This document shows positions 14,634-20,902 of a DNA stretch of 21,189 nt, piece by piece. Position numbers and translations under genes: made by a program. This DNA comes from UBA1724 sp963632245 (GTDB lineage: Bacteria; Verrucomicrobiota; Lentisphaeria; Oligosphaerales; Oligosphaeraceae): assembly GCA_963632245.1 (NCBI GenBank), contig CAVGTF010000021.1, forward strand, positions 1-21,189. The letters are read 5' to 3'. A model generated the notes under the pieces. The model was not told the DNA's origin. It did no database searches and was given only the letters and a program-made list of their open reading frames with translations. Numbering within the stretch: the first letter of the stretch is position 1; each line of letters starts with the position of its first letter.

Positions 14634-15926
14634 ATGAAAAGCAGAAAGGACATTTTTACGGCGGCCGTTCTAGGCAGCGACGTGATCCGCGCGGTGGCCG
14701 CTACCTTCGAGAATCCCCAGGACGTTTCCAGTGGAATGGAGATCCTGGGATACGCCGCCGTCCCCTCCCGGAAGGTCCGCCGCGATGAGCCCATCGCCCC
14801 TGAGATCGTCTCCGAGGAGCTCTCCCAGGCGTTGCGCGCGTGTTGGGAGCAGGCCGGTTGCGAGGAAGTTCCGCGCGCACAGTCCCTGGTGATCTCCGGC
14901 GATTATATCCATACGCGAACCATCACGGATGAGATCGAGCTGGATGAACAGCAGCCCGTAACCTTTCAGGATCAGGAGGCACTGACCCACCAAATTTCCG
15001 TTAAGGCCGATAACGCCGATCTCGGGATTCCCGGCGAGACGATACTTCCTTGCGGCCTTCTGGCCCGTGGTTTCCAGCTGGATGACGGACCCGTGCTTTT
15101 CAGCGCAATCGGCCGCACGGGCGCGAAGCTCTCCTGCGAGTCCATTTATTTAACCGCGGAAACCGCTACGATCGAGTGCGTGCAACGCATCGCGCAGAAT
15201 GCCTTGCCTCCGCAGTGCAGCTTCAATCATATGATCTATGCGCCCGTCGCAGTCTCCAGCGGAATCTTTCCGCCGACGCAACTCGACGAGCCACAGGGAC
15301 TTGTCGTTGACCTGGGCGCAGGAATGACTTCCTACCATATCCCCTTCAAGTGGGGAGCCCCCTGCTGCGGACAAATCCCCATCGGCATTGACCACGCTGC
15401 CAATGATCTCTCCATCGCATTGGGACTTCGCTTCGAGACCGGCCGTGATATTCTCAAGAAGATGGAGGAGCTCCGGTGCTCTCTGGATGTGAAGCGGGAT
15501 GGCGCGGTCCGCCGACTGACCATCAAGGAGGGTCCCGAGGATACCACCATGGTCTGTGGCTCCGCCGTGGAAATCATCGTCGCCGCACGTATCGAGGAGC
15601 TCTTCCAGCTGTTGAAGCAGCGCCTGGAGGACGAGGGCGTAAACGCCTGGCTGGGCAACGAGATCCTCCTCACCGGTGTAGGCGCGACTCTCCCCCAGGT
15701 CACCATGCTGGCAGAGAAGGTCTTTCCGGGACGGCACTTCCGCGTGGCGACTCCCTACGGCGTCCGCCCACTCCCCCACCAGACGCTCACCCCCGAAGAC
15801 GCCATCCTGCTGGGCGCGCTGCGCGCCGGCTGCCTGGAACACCTGCTGCAGCTCCAGAATCAGGAGAAAGACTTGGGGGTCCTGGGAAAGGTGAAGTCCT
15901 TCTGGGATTCCCTCCGGGACTGGTAA
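14634..15926 (+). CDS. ftsA: Divergent FtsA-like actin-family protein
   Basis: FtsA is the actin-fold protein that tethers FtsZ filaments to the membrane at the division site. The 430-residue length and order match it. An N-terminal 1A region is followed by the FtsA-specific 1C domain (about 85-170, ending in ILPCGLLARGF and the LSCESIYLTAE strand). Then come phosphate-2 D226-LGAGMT, IPIGIDHAANDLSIALGL, adenosine loop LTGVGAT at 346-352, and a C-terminal amphipathic helix (GKVKSFWDSLRDW) like the membrane-targeting helix. Key sites are altered: phosphate-1 reads AAVLGSDVI (11-18 region), with V where FtsA has D or E and S for T. Phosphate-2 is GAGM rather than GGGT, and the adenosine loop GG is GV. 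ATP binding may be weak or lost. It precedes an FtsZ-like gene by 30 nt. No Shine-Dalgarno. A PilM/EutJ-type relative is less likely given the 1C domain and the neighbour. Confidence 0.75.
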   Translation: MKSRKDIFTAAVLGSDVIRAVAATFENPQDVSSGMEILGYAAVPSRKVRRDEPIAPEIVSEELSQALRACWEQAGCEEVPRAQSLVISGDYIHTRTITDEIELDEQQPVTFQDQEALTHQISVKADNADLGIPGETILPCGLLARGFQLDDGPVLFSAIGRTGAKLSCESIYLTAETATIECVQRIAQNALPPQCSFNHMIYAPVAVSSGIFPPTQLDEPQGLVVDLGAGMTSYHIPFKWGAPCCGQIPIGIDHAANDLSIALGLRFETGRDILKKMEELRCSLDVKRDGAVRRLTIKEGPEDTTMVCGSAVEIIVAARIEELFQLLKQRLEDEGVNAWLGNEILLTGVGATLPQVTMLAEKVFPGRHFRVATPYGVRPLPHQTLTPEDAILLGALRAGCLEHLLQLQNQEKDLGVLGKVKSFWDSLRDW

Positions 15927-15956
15927 AACGCACGATCTCGCGATATTTCTTCGATT

Positions 15957-16703
15957 ATGTCTGAAATCCCAAAAATCCTCCTCGTGGGCATCGGCACCGC
16001 CGGCTCCCGGGCCGCCTTCTACCTCTATCAGCGGGGCGCTCTGGAGAACGGACGGATTCTGGCCGTGGACTCCGACCAGGAGCAGCTCCAGCGCCTCCAT
16101 ACCCTGGATACCCTCGTGGTTCCGCCACCACCCGTCCTCCCTGCCGGCGTGCAGGCCGCACAGGCCCGCGAGGCACTGGAGACCGGACTGGAATCCCGCC
16201 TCCAGGACTGCCAGATGCTCATGGTGGTCACCTGCTTGGGCGGCAATGTCTGCGGCTTCTACGCACAGGTGGCCCTGGGAATGGCGCACAGCCGCGGCAT
16301 CCCCGCGGTCGCCGTGGCTGCTCTTCCCCACGCCTTCGATTCCACGGAGTGCCAGGAGCGCGCTTCCCAGACTCTGGAGGTCCTTTTTGCCCAGCACTAC
16401 CACGTCTTGGCGTTAGATTGTGCCCAGATGGGGCCGCTCTTCCCCGATCCCTCCCGGGAAAATGCCTACGAACAGGCAGTCCGGTGGATTGGCGAGACCG
16501 CCATCGGATACTTGGCGCTCTTCCTCCAGCCACGCGTCGACACTCGCCGCCGCAGCGAGTCCGAGGACCGGAAGCGCGCCATGGAATTCGATGAGCTGCC
16601 ACGGGGAGTCTTCGCCGCTTTGCGTCCGGTTATTCTGAATCAGCAGAATCTGGATGTGCCTACTTGTATTCGCCTCAAGCTCGATATCCCAACCCTGAAG
16701 TAA
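15957..16703 (+). CDS. Short, degenerate FtsZ-like protein
   Basis: Only 248 residues, this aligns by eye with the GTP-binding half of FtsZ. ILLVGIGTAGS (7-17) occupies the T1 glycine loop, ILAVDSD (34-40) the strand and T2 motif where FtsZ has NTD, and LMVVTCLGGNVCGFYAQVA (88-106) the tubulin signature. GIPAVAVAALPHAFD (114-128) matches the FtsZ LTVAVVTKPFxFE strand, and ENAYEQAVRWIGETAIGYLALF an H7-like helix. The signature loop GGGTGTG is replaced by LGGNVCG, the T3 region lacks GAGANP, and no NxDxxD T7 loop is evident. The chain ends about 60 residues after the H7-like helix, so the activation domain and the FtsA-binding C-terminal peptide of ~380-residue FtsZ are absent. Only 19 nt separate the stop from the next gene, so no C-terminal half is hidden downstream. 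GTP-driven polymerisation is unlikely. Neighbouring ftsA supports the family call. Confidence 0.65.
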   Translation: MSEIPKILLVGIGTAGSRAAFYLYQRGALENGRILAVDSDQEQLQRLHTLDTLVVPPPPVLPAGVQAAQAREALETGLESRLQDCQMLMVVTCLGGNVCGFYAQVALGMAHSRGIPAVAVAALPHAFDSTECQERASQTLEVLFAQHYHVLALDCAQMGPLFPDPSRENAYEQAVRWIGETAIGYLALFLQPRVDTRRRSESEDRKRAMEFDELPRGVFAALRPVILNQQNLDVPTCIRLKLDIPTLK

Positions 16704-16722
16704 CCAGCAAGGAAACAACACC

Positions 16723-18651
16723 ATGTCCACTGCAGAATCTCTCGAACAACTGGCCGCACTCTCGCGGAAGTATGGCGCGGATCCCGATTACGTCTTTTTG
16801 GGCGGCGGCAATACCTCCTTCAAGACCGCCGATGAGCTCTATATCAAGCCTTCCGGCGTGGCACTGGCCACCATCCGCCCGGAGCAGTTCCTGAAGATGG
16901 ATCGAAAGGCGCTCCAGCAGGTCTTCACTGTGGCGCCTGCAGTCCCCGCCGAGGCCCGCGAGGAGGTCGTCAAGAATCTCCAGCTGGCAGCCGTCCGCCC
17001 CCAGGGCGCTGGACGACCCTCCGTGGAGGCACCCGTCCATGAGGTGATCCAGTATCCCTTCATCGTCCATACACACCCCGCACTGGTCAACGGACTCACC
17101 TGCTCCCGCGACGGCGCACAGGCAGCGAAGAAGCTCTTCCCCAAGGCGCTCTGGCTGGACTACTGCAATCCCGGCAGCACTCTCGCCTTCGTGGTCAAGG
17201 AGGCCCTCGATGCCGCGCAGGCCGCCACCGGCGAACAGCCCCGCGTGCTTTTCCTCCAGAAGCACGGCGTCTTCATTGGCGGCAATACCATCCAGGAGGT
17301 CGAGGAGACCTATACGCAGGTCATGGATACCCTGAAGGCCGCCTACCAGCAGGCCGGCGTCTCTCTGGCGGAGCCCGAAATGGGCGAGGCCACTGATCAG
17401 GACCTCCTAGAGATCGCTCCCAAGCTCCGCGCACTGCTGGCCGAGGACGGCGGACCCCTCCCCATCGTCCACTGCGTCGGAAACTCCCCCGCTTACGCAG
17501 GCCCCCTCACGCCCGACCACGTGGTCTACGCGAAGTCCTTCGCTTTCCGCGGCGAGCCCACTCCCGAGGCCATCGCCGCATTCCGCAAGGAGCGCGGATA
17601 TCTCCCCAAGGTGGTGGAGGTCCCAGGAAAGGCGCTCTTCACTGTGGGCGCTACCCTGAACGACGCCATTTCCTCCGCCATCGCCCTAGTGAACGCCCGT
17701 AAGATCGAGGCCCTCACCGCGGCATTCGGCGGCGTCTTCTATCTGACCGATCCCGAATACTCCTTCATTGAGAACTGGGAGGTGGAGTCCTATCGCCGCT
17801 CCGTCAATGCCGCCGGAAAGGCCAATCGCCTGCAGAACCGCGTCTGCGTGGTCACTGGCGGCGCGCAGGGCTTCGGACTGGGCATCGCCCAGCATCTGGC
17901 AAAGGAGGGCGGCACTCTGGTGCTGGCTGACATGAATTTCGATGGCGCGAAGGCCGCCGCCGATGGCCTTAATGCCGCAAATGGCAAGAACCGCGCGTTC
18001 GCTGTGGCGGTCAATGTGGCAGACGAGGCCTCCGTGGAGAAGATGGTCGCCGATATCGTCCGCAATGTGGGTGGCATCGACCTCTTTGTCAACAACGCCG
18101 GCGTGGTCCGTTCAGGCTCCGTCATGGAGCTGACGCTGAAGGACTTCTCTTTCGTCACCAACATCAACTACCTGGGATACTTCCTCTGCTGCAAGCACGC
18201 CGCCCGCGTGATGTCCCGCCAGATGGTCCGCCCCGACAGCCCCTGGACCGACATCGTGCAGGTGAATTCCAAGAGCGGCCTGGAGGGCTCCAACCGCAAT
18301 GGCGCCTACGCTGGCTCCAAGTTCGGCGGCATCGGTCTCACGCAGTCCTTCGCGAAGGAGCTGGTCACCAGCCACATCAAGGTCAATTCCGTCTGCCCCG
18401 GAAACTATCTGGACGGACCCCTCTGGAGCGATCCGGTCAAGGGACTCTTTGTCCAGTATCTCCAGGCAGGAAAGGTCCCCGGCGCCAAGAATGTGGATGA
18501 TGTCCGCGAGTTCTACATGGCGAAGGTGCCCATGCACCGCGGCTGTCTCCCCGAGGACGTGGGCCGCGCCATCGTCTACTGCGTGGAACAGCAGTACGAG
18601 ACCGGACAGGCCATCCCCGTGACCGGCGGTCAGAATATGCTCCACGCATAA
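16723..18651 (+). CDS. Bifunctional class II aldolase/short-chain dehydrogenase (RhaEW-like)
   Basis: A 642-residue fusion that in its family cleaves a ketose 1-phosphate (such as L-rhamnulose 1-phosphate) and oxidises or reduces the resulting aldehyde or a sugar. The aldolase part (about 1-215) has substrate loop GGGNTSFK, Glu in SVEAPVHEVI, and zinc ligands H116, H118 and H181 (HTHPAL, QKHGVF). A linker domain runs to about 365. The NAD-binding SDR part has TGGAQGFG from T378, NNAG, a catalytic Ser in VNSKSG, and Y529-xxx-K533. AAGGA lies about 9 nt before the ATG. It begins 19 nt after the FtsZ-like gene, so it may share its transcript although the functions look unrelated. No other rhamnose or fucose genes or microcompartment genes are here, so the substrate is unproven. 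A perfect AGGGGAG/CTCCCCT hairpin follows. Confidence 0.88.
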   Translation: MSTAESLEQLAALSRKYGADPDYVFLGGGNTSFKTADELYIKPSGVALATIRPEQFLKMDRKALQQVFTVAPAVPAEAREEVVKNLQLAAVRPQGAGRPSVEAPVHEVIQYPFIVHTHPALVNGLTCSRDGAQAAKKLFPKALWLDYCNPGSTLAFVVKEALDAAQAATGEQPRVLFLQKHGVFIGGNTIQEVEETYTQVMDTLKAAYQQAGVSLAEPEMGEATDQDLLEIAPKLRALLAEDGGPLPIVHCVGNSPAYAGPLTPDHVVYAKSFAFRGEPTPEAIAAFRKERGYLPKVVEVPGKALFTVGATLNDAISSAIALVNARKIEALTAAFGGVFYLTDPEYSFIENWEVESYRRSVNAAGKANRLQNRVCVVTGGAQGFGLGIAQHLAKEGGTLVLADMNFDGAKAAADGLNAANGKNRAFAVAVNVADEASVEKMVADIVRNVGGIDLFVNNAGVVRSGSVMELTLKDFSFVTNINYLGYFLCCKHAARVMSRQMVRPDSPWTDIVQVNSKSGLEGSNRNGAYAGSKFGGIGLTQSFAKELVTSHIKVNSVCPGNYLDGPLWSDPVKGLFVQYLQAGKVPGAKNVDDVREFYMAKVPMHRGCLPEDVGRAIVYCVEQQYETGQAIPVTGGQNMLHA

Positions 18652-18660
18652 AACATCCCC

Positions 18661-18679
18661 AGGGGAGCTAGACTCCCCT
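18661..18679 (+). terminator. Hairpin after the aldolase/dehydrogenase gene
   Basis: AGGGGAG (18661-18667) and CTCCCCT (18673-18679) form a perfect 7-bp stem with a 5-nt loop, 9 nt after the stop. No T-run follows on the plus strand, so a Rho-independent mechanism is doubtful, though the hairpin may protect the 3' end. Confidence 0.4.
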
Positions 18680-18694
18680 CTCCAAAAAACACGA

Positions 18695-18866
18695 CGCCTC
18701 CTTTTTTCGAAAGCAATCACACCGGGAAAAGGAGGCGGAACACTTTCTCTTCGAAAACAGTCCAAGCAGCCACGCCGTCCCGCGCGAAATCCATAAAGAA
18801 ACACCCGCGCGTACGCGAGGGCTGCACGCCTCCTTACCGCCTTTCTCCGCCTCCTTTTGCCTCCTT
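18695..18866 (+). promoter_or_regulatory. trhA leader with complementary CCTCC and GGAGG segments
   Basis: An 11-bp inverted repeat pairs CGCCTCCTTTT (18695-18705) with AAAAGGAGGCG (18727-18737). Three more CCTCC segments (GCCTCCTTA near 18829, GCCTCCTTTT near 18849, CCTCCTTTT near 18859) lie just before the hemolysin III start. One GGAGG arm could pair with any of four CCTCC arms. Whether this region is transcribed with the gene is not known. Confidence 0.4.
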
Positions 18867-18875
18867 TTCCCCACG

Positions 18876-19622
18876 ATGTCCCAGAATAGCTCCCAGAAAG
18901 AAGCCCCCACACAGCCCCCCGCATCCGCAGATCGGCGGAAGGAACGACGCTTCCGGAAGGTGCTGGAACAAATCCAGCACTGGGGACAGGATTTTCATCG
19001 CAGCACTGCGGAGGAATGGGCGAACTTCGGCACACACTTCTCCGGTGCCGTCTTCAGTCTCTTCGCCCTGACCTTCATGTGCGTCAAGACTGCCGAGACC
19101 GGAGATCCCCGGAAGATCGTTTCCGCCGCAATCTACGGCACAACCCTTCTGGTCCTCTATTCCGCCTCCGCACTCTATCACCTGGTGCGGCGCTGGGAGG
19201 TCAAGGGAGTTCTCCAGGCTTTTGACCATATCTCCATCTATCTCCTGATCGCCGGCAGCTATACGCCCTTCGCATTGGTGACCCTAAAGGACTCGCCCCT
19301 GGGAATCTGGGTGCTGGTGGTCACATGGGTCCTCGCGGCCTTCGGTATCCTCGCCGAGACAGTCATTAAACCCCGACGAGAATGGCTCACGCTCCTGATT
19401 ACCCTCGTTATGGGATGGGAGGCAGTCCTCTTCTTTAAGCCACTCTATCAACTCCTCGATACCCCGGGCTTCGTAATGCTCCTGGTCGGCGGAGGACTCT
19501 ATACCCTCGGTGTGCCTTTCTATGCCATGGACCGCACACCCTATATGCACACAATCTGGCACGCATTCGTCCTGGCCGCCTCCGTCAGCCACTGGGTCGC
19601 AATCCAATTCAGCGTGTTTTAA
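18876..19622 (+). CDS. trhA: Hemolysin III family (TrhA/PAQR-type) membrane protein
   Basis: The 248-residue protein has a hydrophilic, charged N-terminal ~45 residues followed by seven predicted membrane segments. It carries the conserved residues of the hemolysin III/PAQR family: EEWANFGTHFSG, SALYHLVRRW, the signature FDHISIYLLIAGSYTPF, and HTIWHAFVLAASVSHW (three His likely binding a metal). Bacterial TrhA members affect membrane lipid balance and fluidity; haemolysis is not a safe inference. The start lacks a Shine-Dalgarno and follows a run of CCTCCTTTT units. The usual family length is about 210, so the N-terminal tail is an extension. A later start is possible, but the next methionine (around residue 69) falls inside the conserved region. 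It appears to be a single-gene unit. Confidence 0.9.
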   Translation: MSQNSSQKEAPTQPPASADRRKERRFRKVLEQIQHWGQDFHRSTAEEWANFGTHFSGAVFSLFALTFMCVKTAETGDPRKIVSAAIYGTTLLVLYSASALYHLVRRWEVKGVLQAFDHISIYLLIAGSYTPFALVTLKDSPLGIWVLVVTWVLAAFGILAETVIKPRREWLTLLITLVMGWEAVLFFKPLYQLLDTPGFVMLLVGGGLYTLGVPFYAMDRTPYMHTIWHAFVLAASVSHWVAIQFSVF

Positions 19623-19637
19623 GACGCCACAGGTACT

Positions 19638-19699
19638 GTAAGTGCTTGGCAATTAGTGGCTAGCGGCTAGTTAATAAGGCGCCGCAGGCACTCTTCCGC
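19638..19699 (+). repeat. 62-bp A repeat, copy 4
   Basis: Matches the tandem units at 7931-8116 over their full 62 bp: TAAGTGCTTGGC, ATTAGTGGCTAGCGGCTAG, TTAATAAGGCGCCGCAGGC and ACTCTTCCGC. Here the core hairpin has an A opposite G, while the GCGCC/GGC pairing is kept. Confidence 0.82.
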
Positions 19700-19788
19700 C
19701 TATCGGGGGTACAGTACCGGGTTTTGGCCGCAGAGCGGCGCGTGCTTCCCAACGACGCGTGCCTTCCTAGCCCGGTTTTCGCAGGAAG

Positions 19789-19857
19789 ATCTCCGAAGGA
19801 CTGAGGGGCTGTTGCCCCCCGTACCCCCTGCTAATTTCTTCCGCCTACCGGCGGTAC
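19789..19857 (+). repeat. B hairpin repeat, copy 4
   Basis: CCGAAGGACTGAGGGGCTG, TTGCCCCCCGTACCCCCTG, CTAATTTCTTCCGCCTACCG and GCGGTAC match the modules at 4521 and 11646 in order. The AGGGGC/GCCCCC arms again form a hairpin. Confidence 0.75.
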
Positions 19858-19866
19858 TGGGGACTA

Positions 19867-19936
19867 GACAAATTATGACAATTCTGGATAATGTTCAAAA
19901 TTGTCATGTATTGTCGGGGGGGGGTCAAAAATTGTC
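19867..19936. promoter_or_regulatory. Operator-like inverted repeat with G9 tract upstream of the prepilin gene
   Basis: The left arm GACAAATTATGACAATT (19867-19883) matches the reverse complement of the right arm AATTGTCATGTATTGTC (19899-19915) at 14 of 17 positions, with 15 nt between. A third AATTGTC lies at 19930-19936 after nine consecutive G (19916-19924). Each long arm contains two GACAA half-sites 10 bp apart. Position 45-115 bp before the -10 suits a repressor or activator binding site. No regulator gene is in the window. Confidence 0.5.
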
Positions 19937-19957
19937 GGGATTTTTTGTTATTTGCTC

Positions 19958-19986
19958 TTGTGGTGTGGGGATTTTGTGGATATAAT
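19958..19986 (+). promoter_or_regulatory. Sigma70-type promoter of the prepilin gene
   Basis: TTGTGG (19958-19963) and a consensus TATAAT (19981-19986) are separated by 17 nt. Transcription would start near 19993, giving a 55-nt leader with a hairpin (GGCCCTT 20008-20014, AAGGGCC 20024-20030) and then AGGAG. Confidence 0.72.
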
Positions 19987-20035
19987 CTGTATGGCGTCCT
20001 GTACGCCGGCCCTTTCTTAGAGTAAGGGCCATAAC

Positions 20036-20040
20036 AGGAG
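20036..20040 (+). promoter_or_regulatory. Ribosome binding site deciding a GTG start
   Basis: AGGAG lies 7 nt before GTG at 20048 and fixes this codon as the start; the FTLIE motif begins at codon 5, as expected for a short prepilin leader. Confidence 0.85.
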
Positions 20041-20047
20041 AACGAAC

Positions 20048-20848
20048 GTGCGTAAATCATTCACTTTGATTGAGTTGTTGGTCGTGATCGCGATTATTGC
20101 GATTTTGGCGGCCATGTTGCTACCCGCGCTGAGCAAGGCCCGTGAGAAGGCCCGTGCCATCAGTTGCACCAACAACCTGAAGGAGGTCCAGCTGGGCAAT
20201 ATCCTCTACACCAATGACTATGATGACTATCTGCCTGCCGTCTGCTTTGGCGGTGAGTGGTGGGCCAATGACACTGTTCCTGCAGTGGATACCATTCGTC
20301 CTTGGTTCTGCTACAACCCCATGATTCCCGAGACCCCCATGGATTTCAAAACTTGGGCTGATAAGGATCCCAAGGCGAAGGATGTGGATGCTGGCGAGGA
20401 CAAGTCCTCTTGGCACAAGATTCTGCATTGCCCCTCCTGCCCCACCAGCGATCGCCTCTATGGTAATATCGGCTACCAGGTCAACTACAGCATGAGCTTC
20501 TTCCAGGGCTGGTGCAATAACGACGCCAGCAGCAGAACCATCGGACCCAACTGGCACCGCATCAGCAGCATAAAGTACCCCTCCATCTTCGTCAATGTCT
20601 TTGACGGAACCAGCAAGGGCGGCTTCTCGAAGCTCTTCGCTTGCAGCGCAGACCAAGTCATGTCTTTCTCCGATCCTACTGTCCGCGCTTCCTATTTCCG
20701 CCACGCCAGACTGATCAATGTCTCCTTCGGTGACGGACATGTGGAGGCAGTGAACGACCAGAAGGGCGGTAATGCTTACTTCCGTGACGAGTATTACTGG
20801 TATCCCGGCTGGAATAACGCCATGGGCGGTGATCTCATCATGCAGTAA
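20048..20848 (+). CDS. Prepilin-like protein with N-terminal methylation motif and H-X9-DG domain
   Basis: This 266-residue protein begins MRKSFTLIELLVVIAIIAIL, a type IV pilin-like class III signal. It is cut before Phe by prepilin peptidase, with Glu at +5 and a 20-residue hydrophobic helix. The residue at -1 is Ser rather than the usual Gly. The mature domain contains SKAREKARAISCTNNLKEVQ, a tyrosine/aspartate-rich TNDYDDYLP, two Cys in HCPSCPT, and near the C-terminus H219 with nine residues then D229-G230 (HARLINVSFGDG). That is the H-X9-DG motif seen with such proteins in planctomycetes, verrucomicrobia and lentisphaeres. The start is GTG with AGGAG 7 nt upstream; promoter and terminator make it a single-gene unit. 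No secretion or pilus machinery is adjacent. Its function is unknown; such proteins occur in large paralogous sets. Confidence 0.93.
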   Translation: MRKSFTLIELLVVIAIIAILAAMLLPALSKAREKARAISCTNNLKEVQLGNILYTNDYDDYLPAVCFGGEWWANDTVPAVDTIRPWFCYNPMIPETPMDFKTWADKDPKAKDVDAGEDKSSWHKILHCPSCPTSDRLYGNIGYQVNYSMSFFQGWCNNDASSRTIGPNWHRISSIKYPSIFVNVFDGTSKGGFSKLFACSADQVMSFSDPTVRASYFRHARLINVSFGDGHVEAVNDQKGGNAYFRDEYYWYPGWNNAMGGDLIMQ

Positions 20849-20859
20849 CGCTGAAACGC

Positions 20860-20902
20860 AAAAAGGGCCCTCGCGCCACTAGGCACGGGGGCCCTTTTTT
20901 TT
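20860..20902 (+). terminator. Strong Rho-independent terminator after the prepilin gene
   Basis: AAAAAGGGCCC pairs with GGGCCCTTTTT around a CG-extended stem and a roughly 10-nt loop, ending in eight T. It lies 12 nt after the stop. The A-run on the left makes it potentially bidirectional, and it resembles the tRNA terminator at 11816. Confidence 0.92.

Larger units (their letters stand above)
19623..19857. other. Gene-free stretch with A and B repeats
   Basis: After the trhA stop come a 62-bp A repeat (19638-19699), a TATCGGGGGTACAGTACCGG hairpin module, GC-rich spacer with two GGCGCGTGC-like segments, and a B module (19789-19857). No gene is seen. Confidence 0.7.

Noticed and set aside
16703..16723. 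Frameshift that hides the missing C-terminal half of the FtsZ-like protein
   Set aside because: Only 19 nt separate its stop from the next start, and no other frame before 16723 encodes FtsZ C-terminal motifs.
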